From assembly GCA_002428735.1 (NCBI GenBank), contig DIXO01000021.1:1-62008 (forward strand): DNA of 62,008 nt, in the 5' to 3' direction. Every line of letters begins with the position of its first letter. Position 1 is the stretch's first letter. The position numbers and the translations under genes are program-made. This DNA comes from Syntrophaceae bacterium UBA6078. Its GTDB lineage: Bacteria; Desulfobacterota; Syntrophia; Syntrophales; UBA2210. Below are positions 17,252-25,885 of this stretch, piece after piece. A model generated the notes under the pieces. It was not told the DNA's origin. It saw only the letters and a list, made by a program, of their open reading frames with translations, and ran no database searches.

Positions 17252-17701
17252 ATGAAGATTCAAAGAAGACAGACGCATAAGGCCCGGATTGAAATGATAC
17301 CGCTGATTGATGTGGTCTTTCTTCTCCTGGTGGCTTTCATATTCTTCGCCATGTCCATGACCATAAACCGGGGCGTTTCCGTCGAACTTCCGGATTCTTC
17401 GACGGCACAGGTAGAAAAGGAGGATGCTTCCGAGATTACCATACAGCAAAGCGGAAGGATCTTTTTCGACAGAGAGGAACTTGATATCCGGACCCTCCAT
17501 GCGCGCCTTGTCCTTCTCCACCGGAAATCACCCGGAGCGCGGGTTGTTGTTTCGGGCGACCGGGGGGCCTCGTATGAATCAATCATGTCGGTCATAGACG
17601 CGGCGAAGAAGGCCGGCATTGCGGGGCTTTCGCTGAAAACGGAGCTCGGTAACCGGGATGGGGCGGGCATATCGGAAAACGTCGTGCGGAATGGTCAATA
17701 A
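17252..17701 (+). CDS. exbD: ExbD/TolR-family proton channel subunit
   Basis: A 149-aa protein with one N-terminal membrane helix carrying the essential aspartate (MIPLIDVVFLLLVAF) and a periplasmic domain of about 100 residues. The basic cytoplasmic start is typical. Its stop TAA shares one base with the tonB start (TAATG), a sign of translational coupling. Confidence 0.9.
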   Translation: MKIQRRQTHKARIEMIPLIDVVFLLLVAFIFFAMSMTINRGVSVELPDSSTAQVEKEDASEITIQQSGRIFFDREELDIRTLHARLVLLHRKSPGARVVVSGDRGASYESIMSVIDAAKKAGIAGLSLKTELGNRDGAGISENVVRNGQ

Positions 17702-18396
17702 TGCCGGAAAGGGATCTTGTCATTGCCGTCGTTCTGGCCGCCCTTCTCCACGGGGGCGTCGGCCTTGTGCGCGCTCCGGCGCTCCACCCGGAGCCGATGC
17801 TGACGAGTAAGCCCCTGGAGATATCCATTATCCCCGAATATACGAAAAATCCGGACGTATCCCCTGCCGCGGCGCATGAGATACAAAGGGAGAAACGCAC
17901 AGAAACAGAGGAACCGAAGAGTGTGGCTCCGGAAAGAAAAGAAGAGAAAAAAACAGAAAAAAGGGCAGAAGCAAGAATAGAGAAAAAAGCAGATATCCCG
18001 GTGGAAAAGAAAGAAACAGTCGACATCCCTGTCAACGTCCCGGCCGGGAAGATATCTGAAACCCCTTTCCCTCAGACTGAGCAGAATAGCGCGATTCGTT
18101 CTGAGGAAATAAAAACAGAACCCGCCATCCCCCGTTACAAAAATAATCCACCCCCGGAGTATCCTGAAATGGCCCGGAGAAGAGGGTATGAAGGAGAGGT
18201 TCTTCTCGCCGTCCTCGTATCGGTTGAGGGCAGGGTGGCTTCCGTGGAGGTGAAGAAGCCCTCGGCGCACTCGATTCTGGACCGGGCCGCCGTGCAGGCG
18301 GTTGCGGCATGGGAGTTCGAACCCGCCCGGCGGATGGGATACCCCGTTCCCTTATGGGTGGATATTCCCGTGCGATTTGTGCTAAAAGGGCGCTAG
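17701..18396 (+). CDS. tonB: TonB-family energy transducer
   Basis: A 231-aa protein: an N-terminal membrane anchor (LVIAVVLAALLHGGVG), a Lys/Glu-rich periplasmic linker from about residue 60 to 115, and a C-terminal TonB domain (YPEMARRRGYEGEVLLAV to VDIPVRFVL). The linker is charged rather than proline-rich. It should couple the ExbB-ExbD motor to the outer-membrane receptor encoded at 8954-10930. It ends the corrinoid run. Confidence 0.9.
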   Translation: MPERDLVIAVVLAALLHGGVGLVRAPALHPEPMLTSKPLEISIIPEYTKNPDVSPAAAHEIQREKRTETEEPKSVAPERKEEKKTEKRAEARIEKKADIPVEKKETVDIPVNVPAGKISETPFPQTEQNSAIRSEEIKTEPAIPRYKNNPPPEYPEMARRRGYEGEVLLAVLVSVEGRVASVEVKKPSAHSILDRAAVQAVAAWEFEPARRMGYPVPLWVDIPVRFVLKGR

Positions 18397-18424
18397 TTTT
18401 TCTGAAAAGAGAGATCTCCTGTCC

Positions 18425-19393
18425 ATGAAAAGGACCTTCGTAAAAGTTTCATTGCCCCTGCTGGCTGTGCTCCTCTTCACGGCGGCCGATGCCTATTGCG
18501 CGTCGTCAAAGACGTATTATCTCCAGGGGAACCGATACTCCGACAAGAAGAAATACGACAGAGCGATCGAAAAATATGAGCAGGCAATCGAAATGAACCC
18601 CGCTGTTGCTGACTACCATTACAAGCTGGCAGAGACATACCGGCTGAAGGAATTGGAAGACGAGGCCATTGCCAGCTATAGAGAAGCGGTCAAGATCGAC
18701 CCGCGGAACTATGCTGCATATGAGGGGCTTGGCGAAATCTTTTCCCGGAGAAGCAGCGGCGAAGAAGCCGAAGAGTATTATCGTAAAGCCATCGACGGAT
18801 GTCCCGTTGAAAGCAAAGATTATTTTTTCCGTGGCCGGATATGTGATATACAGGATGACACTGACGGTGCCATCAATGCCTATGAGACGGCCGTACGGAT
18901 TAATCCGGGTTACTTTGATGCGCTGTCCAGTCTTGCCGCGTTTTACGCCAGGAAAGGAGATTTTGAAAAGGCCATCCCGTGCTACGTCAATGCGCGAAAG
19001 ATACGCCCCTATGAGGAAGGGATCGTCGTGGGTCTGGGCATAGCCTATACCCAGCTGAGGGAGTTTGCGAAAGCGCGTGATACTTTCCTCCTTGCTCTCA
19101 GGATAAATCTCTTTAATCGCGATACCCGCTTTTACCTTGGCAAGGCCTATTATGGTCTGGACAATCTTGATCAGGCTATCCGACAGACAGAGAAAGCTCT
19201 GGAGATTGATCCGGGGGATCCTGAGACACATTTCACATTGGGTCTGTATTATGATAAGAAGGGGTGGACCGATATGGCGGTGGCGGAATACCGCGAAACC
19301 CAGCTCCTGGATCCTGATTATATAATCGAGAAGGTGGCGTTGATTAAAGGAAAGACTGATAAGAAAACTGAAGAGAGAGATGGGGCGAGATGA
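18425..19393 (+). CDS. Secreted tetratricopeptide-repeat protein
   Basis: A 322-aa protein with an N-terminal signal peptide (cleavage near AYCAS) followed by about eight TPR units of 34 residues that fill most of the chain; repeats show the usual A-A-Y-P pattern (for example YDRAIEKYEQAIEMNP). TPR arrays bind other proteins; no enzymatic domain is visible. Its last four bases overlap the start of pyrE (ATGA), so the two are translationally coupled. Function unknown. Confidence 0.8.
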   Translation: MKRTFVKVSLPLLAVLLFTAADAYCASSKTYYLQGNRYSDKKKYDRAIEKYEQAIEMNPAVADYHYKLAETYRLKELEDEAIASYREAVKIDPRNYAAYEGLGEIFSRRSSGEEAEEYYRKAIDGCPVESKDYFFRGRICDIQDDTDGAINAYETAVRINPGYFDALSSLAAFYARKGDFEKAIPCYVNARKIRPYEEGIVVGLGIAYTQLREFAKARDTFLLALRINLFNRDTRFYLGKAYYGLDNLDQAIRQTEKALEIDPGDPETHFTLGLYYDKKGWTDMAVAEYRETQLLDPDYIIEKVALIKGKTDKKTEERDGAR

Positions 19394-19980
19394 ACCATAG
19401 TGAACTGAGAGCTCGACTGGCGCAGATGATTGTGGAACGCACCTTCCGGTACAGCGATGATCCGCCGTTTACGCTGGCTTCCGGGAAGCAGAGCAACTTT
19501 TATTTCAATTGCAAGCCCACGACCCTTGATCCCGAAGGGATGAACCTGATAGGAAACATTATCTTTGACATGCTTGAGGATTCACAGATCTCGGCGGTCG
19601 GAGGGCTGACCCTGGGAGCGGATCCCATGGCAAACGCCGTTTCCATCATATCATACCAGCGAAACCGCCCCATCAAGGCCTTTATTGTCAGGAAAGATGT
19701 GAAAGGACATGGAACGCGCAGCGTGATAGAGGGGAATGTCGAAAAAGGGGAACGGGTTGCCATTCTGGACGACGTGATCACTACCGGCCAATCCACCCTG
19801 ATCGCCATTGAGCGGGCACGGGAGGCGGGGTTGCTCGTGGATCGCGTGATAGCTCTCATCGATCGGGAAGAGGAGAACGGCAGAGAGAATATAGAGAAAG
19901 AGGTGCGGCGGGTTGACGCTGTCTTTACCCGGACCGACATCATGGCTCTCCATGAGCGGGAACAGCACGGAAGAACATGA
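19390..19980 (+). CDS. pyrE: Orotate phosphoribosyltransferase
   Basis: A 196-aa PRTase that converts orotate and PRPP to OMP in pyrimidine synthesis. Motifs: FTLASGKQSNFYFNCK at the N-terminus, the catalytic loop VRKDVKGHG and the PRPP-binding VAILDDVITTGQST. Length is normal. The start overlaps the TPR gene by four bases and the stop overlaps the next start, so a pyrimidine enzyme is coupled to two envelope-type genes. Confidence 0.93.
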   Translation: MNHSELRARLAQMIVERTFRYSDDPPFTLASGKQSNFYFNCKPTTLDPEGMNLIGNIIFDMLEDSQISAVGGLTLGADPMANAVSIISYQRNRPIKAFIVRKDVKGHGTRSVIEGNVEKGERVAILDDVITTGQSTLIAIERAREAGLLVDRVIALIDREEENGRENIEKEVRRVDAVFTRTDIMALHEREQHGRT

Positions 19981-20684
19981 CACACATGAGATCTGCGCTG
20001 CTGTTTGCATGGGTGGCGGTCTTCGTTCTCGCCGGGGTTGCGGGGGCAGCCGGCGGGAAGGGCAGCCTGACCGTTGCGGGATTTAATTCAGGAGACATGA
20101 ATGGAGGCGCCCCTTCAGGCTGGGAACTGGTCGAGAAGGCCGGCACCCCGAACCTGGCTCTCGAGAGAAACGGTGCGGGGTATGTCCTGCGCATGAAGAG
20201 CGACAGCCGGTCCTCCTTTGGCATAAAAAAAGAGCTGGATCTCAAGGCAGGGGAATATCCCTTTTTGAGCTGGGCATGGAAGGTCGCCCGTCTTCCTCGC
20301 GGGGCGGATGTCAGAGCCGCCGACAGGGATGATCAGGCTATTCAGCTGTATGTCGCTTTCAAACCGACCGGATGGCCCGCGAAGCTGAACTCGCCGGTGA
20401 TAGGATATATCTGGGGGGTGGAATGCCCGAAGGGAGCCTTCGTCACGAGTTCGCAGCCTTTCGCGGGAAATGTGCGGCATGTCGTCCTCAGGAACAAGGC
20501 AGACCCGTTGGATACGTGGCACACTGAAAAAAGAAATCTGGAGGAGGATTTTCGAAAACTGTTCCCCCATATCGACGGAGGAAAGCCTCGAGATATCAAA
20601 GGGGTTTACTTTTATATCAACTCTCAGAACACGGAAAGCGAGGCGGAAAGCTATATCCATGACGTTTGTTTCAGCAGGGAGTAG
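19977..20684 (+). CDS. DUF3047 family exported protein
   Basis: A 235-aa protein with a signal peptide ending at GVAGAAG, then a beta-rich domain including YPFLSWAWKVARLPRGAD, DDQAIQLYVAF and GYIWG, which I recognise as DUF3047. The biochemical role of the family is unknown. The ATG at 19977 overlaps the pyrE stop; a second ATG at 19986 is possible. The following 94 nt before the next gene carry no gene. Confidence 0.75.
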   Translation: MTHMRSALLFAWVAVFVLAGVAGAAGGKGSLTVAGFNSGDMNGGAPSGWELVEKAGTPNLALERNGAGYVLRMKSDSRSSFGIKKELDLKAGEYPFLSWAWKVARLPRGADVRAADRDDQAIQLYVAFKPTGWPAKLNSPVIGYIWGVECPKGAFVTSSQPFAGNVRHVVLRNKADPLDTWHTEKRNLEEDFRKLFPHIDGGKPRDIKGVYFYINSQNTESEAESYIHDVCFSRE

Positions 20685-20778
20685 GTGCCGTGGCTCCGCC
20701 GGTATCGTTGGCGTTGATATGGCGGCATTGATGACAATAACATACATCACATAATAAAAAGGCGGCGGCTCCTCTTCC

Positions 20779-22113
20779 ATGAAAAGACAAAACATGCTGC
20801 GGCGCGGATCAAAACCTCAGTTCTTTTTGTTCATCGTCATCTTCCTTATTACGATGGGCTCAGGTTCGGCACTCGGATCGCGGACGACCGAGGAGACAAG
20901 TTCCTACGTCCCGGACTCCCTGGTTGCCCTCTCCGCTGAACATGCAATAGTGGTCGATAAGACGCTGCAGAAGCTGTTCGTCTATCGTTCCGACGGGGAC
21001 TCTTTGCAGCGTATATACGAAGCACCCTGTTCCACCGGCAAGAACAAGGGAACAAAAATAGAATCAGGTGACGCCCGCACGCCGGAAGGGATCTACTTTC
21101 CCGTCAAGTTTTTCTCCGATGCAGAACTCAGCGCCATCTACGGTCCCATGGCTTTTGATCTGAACTATCCCAACACCCTTGACAGAAAAGAGGGGAAAAA
21201 CGGTAACAACATATGGCTTCACGGAACCGACAAGCCCCTGGCCCCCTTCCAGTCCAACGGATGCATCGCTCTCGACAACAATGACATCGATGCCGTTTCC
21301 CGCTTCATTACCCTCAATGAGACCCCTGTTATTATTCAGGACTATGTCAAATGGGTTCATCCGTCGGTACGGGAAGCGCAAAGGGAGGATATCATTCCCA
21401 TCATCAACGAATGGGCCTACGCCATGGGCGATGGGGATATTCAGAAACTCGACGGTCTGTACGGAAAGAATTCTCAGTACGATAGCAGCGAGATGAAGAA
21501 GCTTTCCGGACAGATCCAACGGTTGAAACAATATGGGGGAGAGGCATCTTTCTCCCCGAAGGTTCTTTCAATCCTCAGGCACGACAAATACACCGTGGCG
21601 ATGTTCCGGCAGGAATTTACGGTAAACGGCCTAACCTACGAGGCGGGATCGCGTAAGCTTTTTCTCAAAAAAAGGCACAACAGCTGGCACATCGAAGGGG
21701 ATGTTACAGAGCGTGAGAAGGAACGCCAGTTCATCGCCGCCCTGGAAAAGGTCAATAGTGACTACGCCAGCAACGACGATATCCGGCATTTTATCGATTC
21801 GTGGATGGCGAGTTGGGAAGCGGGAAATCTGAAGGACTACGCGTCCTTTTATGCCGCGGATTTCCGGGCACAGGGGATGAACCGTGCGGCCTGGCTCGTC
21901 TATAAGAAAAATATTTTCCGGCTCAGCGAGAACGTCCGTATCAATATCGAGAACCTTGCTATTACCAATCAGTCACGGGGCAGAGCGGTGGCAACTTTTG
22001 ATCAACATTACTCTTCATCTCTGGTGACGGATGTGGGAACCAAGACGCTGTCTTTAAAAAAGGTTGATAATTCATGGAAGATATGTAAGGAAGTGTGGAA
22101 GGCAAAGAAATAG
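20779..22113 (+). CDS. L,D-transpeptidase/carboxypeptidase (YkuD) with two NTF2-like repeats (Csd6-like)
   Basis: A 444-aa exported murein enzyme. After an N-terminal membrane/signal segment it has a YkuD domain (about residues 50-195) with the catalytic motif HGTDKP...SNGCIAL. Two related C-terminal units follow (about 205-310 and 330-440), each starting with a helix such as INEWAYAMGDGDIQKLDGLY or IDSWMASWEAGNLKDYASFY, typical of NTF2/SnoaL-like folds. YkuD plus NTF2 is the architecture of Helicobacter Csd6 and Campylobacter relatives, which trim peptidoglycan stem peptides and set cell curvature. The M99-type and bactofilin genes downstream support this reading. Confidence 0.82.
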   Translation: MKRQNMLRRGSKPQFFLFIVIFLITMGSGSALGSRTTEETSSYVPDSLVALSAEHAIVVDKTLQKLFVYRSDGDSLQRIYEAPCSTGKNKGTKIESGDARTPEGIYFPVKFFSDAELSAIYGPMAFDLNYPNTLDRKEGKNGNNIWLHGTDKPLAPFQSNGCIALDNNDIDAVSRFITLNETPVIIQDYVKWVHPSVREAQREDIIPIINEWAYAMGDGDIQKLDGLYGKNSQYDSSEMKKLSGQIQRLKQYGGEASFSPKVLSILRHDKYTVAMFRQEFTVNGLTYEAGSRKLFLKKRHNSWHIEGDVTEREKERQFIAALEKVNSDYASNDDIRHFIDSWMASWEAGNLKDYASFYAADFRAQGMNRAAWLVYKKNIFRLSENVRINIENLAITNQSRGRAVATFDQHYSSSLVTDVGTKTLSLKKVDNSWKICKEVWKAKK

Positions 22114-22128
22114 AGACAGGGTCTCTCA

Positions 22129-22878
22129 ATGAAAAAGGATAAGAAGGCAAAAAGCTGGTTTGTCATTATAATCGGAGACAAGGAGCGCCATCGACCTTTT
22201 GAGATTACCCGCAGAGCGCTTGTTTTTTTGTCCATCTGTCTGCTGCTGCTCATCGCGGCAATAGCGGCAGGCAGTTCCTGGCTGTACGGCAGAGCCTATG
22301 TCAACAGCAATAACGAGCTGACCGGGGAGCTTGCAGCGGCCAGACAGTCCATCGAACAGATCAGTCAGGAAAAAGAGAGTCTTTTAGAAGAGATTGAGAA
22401 ATTAAAGGAAGAGATACAGACCCTTCGGGCAAAAGGGGCTTCTCTTGCGGCAGTCGTGAAACAGAAGGAGGCTTCCGCAGTCGCCGAAGCGAAGAAGGCT
22501 CAGGCGGTAGTGGAGGCCAAACCCTTTGTGTCCGTTGAGGAGATACAGATAGCCTATAATGCCGACCACAAAACGTTCAAGATCAGGTTTATCATAAGAA
22601 ATCAGAGCGCCGGCGAAGACTACACGTCGGGATATATCTTTATTGTTCTCAATCCGGCTCCCGATTCTTCCGCACCCCGCAGGGCTTATCCATGGGTGGA
22701 ACTTATCAACGGCCTCCCACGATCGTACAAAAGGGGAGAAAATTTCTCAATCGCCCGCTTTAAATATATAGAAGGTGTCTTCTCTTCCATATCCGACAGG
22801 AATATCTACGCATCAGTCACGATTTTAGGCTATGGGGATGACGGAACCCTCAGACTGAAACAAGAAGTGCCACTATAA
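22129..22878 (+). CDS. Inner-membrane protein with periplasmic coiled coil
   Basis: Not assigned to a family. The 249-aa chain has a short basic cytoplasmic N-terminus, one membrane helix (about residues 32-55), a coiled coil (about 60-130, SLLEEIEKLKEEIQTLRAKG) and a C-terminal beta-rich domain of about 110 residues (from VEEIQIAYNADHKTFKIRF). The layout resembles scaffold proteins that link the membrane to the cell wall. It lies 15 nt after the YkuD gene and before the M99-type gene, so a structural part in the same cell-shape set is likely (inference). Confidence 0.6.
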   Translation: MKKDKKAKSWFVIIIGDKERHRPFEITRRALVFLSICLLLLIAAIAAGSSWLYGRAYVNSNNELTGELAAARQSIEQISQEKESLLEEIEKLKEEIQTLRAKGASLAAVVKQKEASAVAEAKKAQAVVEAKPFVSVEEIQIAYNADHKTFKIRFIIRNQSAGEDYTSGYIFIVLNPAPDSSAPRRAYPWVELINGLPRSYKRGENFSIARFKYIEGVFSSISDRNIYASVTILGYGDDGTLRLKQEVPL

Positions 22879-22917
22879 TCTACCCATAACCCGACAAAAG
22901 CATTGGGATGTGTCGCC

Positions 22918-24768
22918 ATGACGACCGCCTGTTTTCTCTTCAGACATAAAGCACGGGCCATTCTTTTCTGTGTTGTCTCTCTCCTGGCAACAGCTGGTAT
23001 TCCGGCGGTTTGCCACGGAGGGAATGCCATGGAAACATTTTTCCGGAATACTGACTACGAATTGAATGTGTACCGGATCAACGGCAAACTCCCCGGAAAA
23101 ACACTGCTGATCATAGGAGGTATTCAGGGGGATGAGCCCGGGGGATTTCTCTCGGCCGATCTCTATGCGGACATGGAACTCATCCGGGGAAATCTCATCG
23201 TTGTTCCGCGGGCAAACTTCTATTCCATTATTCTCAACACACGCCAGGTCAACGAAGATATGAACCGAAAGTTTTCCGGTTCTTCCCCGGAAAACTATGA
23301 GGCACAGGTGGTTTCCATCCTGAAGCGTTTGATTGCTGAAAGCAGTTGCCTCTTGAATCTTCATGACGGATCGGGGTTTTACCGGGACACCTGGGAGAGC
23401 GAGATGAGAAATCCCTCCAGATACGGCCAGTCGATCATTGTTGACTGCGAAGAGCACAGAGATCCGAATACGGGTAATATAATCGCCCTCGGCAAGATGG
23501 CGAGGAGCGCCATCTCAAAGATCAACGAAGAGATCGCCAATCCTGATCACCTGTTCCACTTCAATAATCACCGGACCCAGTCTCCCGATTCTTCGCACCC
23601 GGAACAGAGAAAGTCGGCCACCTACTTCGCCCTGTATGAGTGCGGCATCCCGGCATTCGGGATCGAAACGAGCAAATCCCTCCCCCTGGAGACGCGGATA
23701 TACCACCACAAACTCGCCGTCAACTCCTTCATGGAAATGCTCGGCATAACGCCGGAGATCCCCGGGATCAGCCTGAACCCGCCGCAGATCAAGTATGCCG
23801 TGGTGAAGATCAATGAAGGCCACTCCGTCGTGGTGGCCAACGGAGAGACACTCTATATCCGTCCCAATGATACGATCAAAATCATTCATATAGAAGGGAA
23901 TTACACCCGCGGACTCAGTGCCGACATAGAGGGCTATGGGTCGGTGAACGACGCGAACAAACCCTTTTCCATGAAGACTCCCGCCCGTGTCTCAATCAAG
24001 AAGGATCACTTCCTTTGCGGGACATTCAACATCGCTTTCTCCACAAGAACCCCGTCCGGATATTCCGTTGACGTCAGCCCCACCGTTGTTTTTTTTACGG
24101 TCAAGATCAACGGGAAAGAGCGGTACTATCCCAATGGAACCCACGTGGATATCGTCAGGGGGGATCACATTGAACTGGTGGATGCCGTTACCAATCCCTC
24201 GTCCCTTGCCGGCGTTATCTGTAATTTCAAGGGATTTGTGGGGAACAAGCATGACAATACCGGAGAAGACAGGGGGTACGTCATAAACACGGCGACGGAT
24301 CTCTGGGAACGGTATTCCCTGTACAGGAAAGGCCGGGTATATCAGGTGGTCGTCTCTGAGCAGAGCAACAATGTCATTGGACACCTCTTCTTCGACATAC
24401 ACCCCCCCCTCTTTGAGTATATGGTGTTGTATCTCAACGGGACCGATAAGCGGTGGGTTTCCGGCAACGAATCGATACGGTTGAAGCTGAGCGATTCGAT
24501 ACAGATCGTGGATATCAAGAGCAACGTGGCGGCCGGCGAACTCGATATGCGTATTACGGGCAGGAATGGTTCCGTCCCGATACGTGTGGGACAATCGATA
24601 ACTGGCGCCGAGATTGCACCCCTTCTTGAAGAACAGTCCGGCGGATGTGGTATTCAGATCGTCCGCGATAAAATCTTCCTTGCCTTGCTTCCGGTGAGCG
24701 TTGTAGATTACAGACCGAAGCCGGCCGGAGCGGGACACAAAAAAGGGGACCAAGGAGAACAACGGTGA
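22918..24768 (+). CDS. M99-type murein carboxypeptidase (Csd4-like)
   Basis: A 616-aa exported protein: a signal peptide (to about residue 38), an M14-like catalytic domain (about 40-280) and further beta-rich domains. The first zinc motif reads GGIQGDEPGG, with glutamine where classical carboxypeptidases have histidine; Helicobacter Csd4 is known for this Gln/Glu/His zinc site. A histidine in LNLHDGSGFY fits the third ligand, and a glutamate in GIETSKS a catalytic position. Csd4 cleaves tripeptide stems to dipeptides in peptidoglycan. ATG 22918 is preferred to an in-frame TTG at 22903. The bactofilin start overlaps its stop. Confidence 0.8.
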   Translation: MTTACFLFRHKARAILFCVVSLLATAGIPAVCHGGNAMETFFRNTDYELNVYRINGKLPGKTLLIIGGIQGDEPGGFLSADLYADMELIRGNLIVVPRANFYSIILNTRQVNEDMNRKFSGSSPENYEAQVVSILKRLIAESSCLLNLHDGSGFYRDTWESEMRNPSRYGQSIIVDCEEHRDPNTGNIIALGKMARSAISKINEEIANPDHLFHFNNHRTQSPDSSHPEQRKSATYFALYECGIPAFGIETSKSLPLETRIYHHKLAVNSFMEMLGITPEIPGISLNPPQIKYAVVKINEGHSVVVANGETLYIRPNDTIKIIHIEGNYTRGLSADIEGYGSVNDANKPFSMKTPARVSIKKDHFLCGTFNIAFSTRTPSGYSVDVSPTVVFFTVKINGKERYYPNGTHVDIVRGDHIELVDAVTNPSSLAGVICNFKGFVGNKHDNTGEDRGYVINTATDLWERYSLYRKGRVYQVVVSEQSNNVIGHLFFDIHPPLFEYMVLYLNGTDKRWVSGNESIRLKLSDSIQIVDIKSNVAAGELDMRITGRNGSVPIRVGQSITGAEIAPLLEEQSGGCGIQIVRDKIFLALLPVSVVDYRPKPAGAGHKKGDQGEQR

Positions 24769-25118
24769 AGGAAAAAGACGTCTCCATTATCAATAAGGGA
24801 TGCACCCTCAGCGGGACTTTTGACTTTAAGGGATATCTTATTGTTGCGGGGACGGTGGAGGGTATCCTTCATGCCGAGTCTGTTATCACGGAAGAGGGAA
24901 GTACTGTGAAGGCAGACATTACCGCGAAACATCTCACCATAGCCGGATTCTTTGAAGGGAATCTTGCCGTTACGGGGGTATTGACCCTCCTCGGCACCGC
25001 TCATGTCCGGGCCTCTATCCAATGCGGCAATCTGGTTGTGGAAGAGGGGGGTATCCTGAACGGGAAGATCGTCCCCCCTGCCAGCCCCCATCCCGCCTTC
25101 GACGAAAACAGTATCTGA
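24765..25118 (+). CDS. Bactofilin (polymer-forming cytoskeletal protein, CcmA-like)
   Basis: A 117-aa DUF583/bactofilin. The core (about residues 10-105) is a run of short beta repeats with regular glycines (YLIVAGTVEGILHAESVI, LTIAGFFEGNLAV), typical of the beta-helix that self-assembles into filaments. GTG 24765 overlaps the upstream stop (GTGA) and has AAGGAG seven bases upstream. In several bacteria bactofilins position murein hydrolases; here one is translationally coupled to an M99-type hydrolase. Confidence 0.88.
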   Translation: MKEKDVSIINKGCTLSGTFDFKGYLIVAGTVEGILHAESVITEEGSTVKADITAKHLTIAGFFEGNLAVTGVLTLLGTAHVRASIQCGNLVVEEGGILNGKIVPPASPHPAFDENSI

Positions 25119-25198
25119 TAATGCGTATTATGTGAAATCCCTTGCTGATGGCAGGGACCGGCTGTCGCAATCAGGGAGAAACCGGAGCACACCCGTTG

Positions 25199-25885
25199 TC
25201 ATGCTTCTGCGGTCAGTCTGAGTGATCCTGCGGCCAGATGAGCCCTCCGGGTCGGTTCGGGCAACCGGTACCCCCTGCAGCTTGAGAGGATTATATCAAT
25301 GGCTCTATCCAACCCGATCCTGTGTCCCTGGGACACGAAAATCGGTTTCACGTTTCTCTTTGTTCTCAGGGCACCGCCGGCAATCGAGCCCTCATAGGTA
25401 AGAGGTGCATAATCCCCCGGCTCATTCCCCGGTTCCTCGTATGATCCCACCAGCCGCGTCTTTCCACACCCTATGGATGGTATTTCGAGAAAGAGTCCCA
25501 TATGGGAGGCCAGTCCGATTCCCCGCGGATGGGCGATTCCTTGACCGTCAAAGATGATGACATCGGGAGAGAAGCTCAATTTTTGGAATGCCTGCAGGAG
25601 GACGGGACCCTCCCTGAAGGTAAGGAGCCCCGGAATGTAGGGGAAACAGGCTGTCCCGCAGGATGACGATTGTTCGACGATTTCCATAGCTGGAAAATCG
25701 AGAACCACAACGGCCGCGAAGAACGTGTTGCTCTCCTTTGAATATGAAATGTCGGCGCCGGCTATTGTGCGTATGTCGTCGGGAATGTTGGTGTCATGGA
25801 GAATGAGCCGTTTCCTGAGATCCGTCTGCAGCTCTCTGGCTCTGTCATAGCTTATGTTCCATTCGTGCAGGTTTCCTATATTCAT
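25199..25885 (-). CDS. nfi: Endonuclease V
   Basis: A 228-aa deoxyinosine 3'-endonuclease that starts repair of deaminated adenines. Family motifs: the acidic GADISYSK (about residue 42), the YIPGLLTFREGP segment, DVIIFDGQGIAHPRGIGLA with catalytic acid residues, and IGCGKTRL. The start ATG overlaps the ribF stop by four bases, so it is coupled to ribF. Length is normal. Confidence 0.92.
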   Translation of the reverse strand: MNIGNLHEWNISYDRARELQTDLRKRLILHDTNIPDDIRTIAGADISYSKESNTFFAAVVVLDFPAMEIVEQSSSCGTACFPYIPGLLTFREGPVLLQAFQKLSFSPDVIIFDGQGIAHPRGIGLASHMGLFLEIPSIGCGKTRLVGSYEEPGNEPGDYAPLTYEGSIAGGALRTKRNVKPIFVSQGHRIGLDRAIDIILSSCRGYRLPEPTRRAHLAAGSLRLTAEA

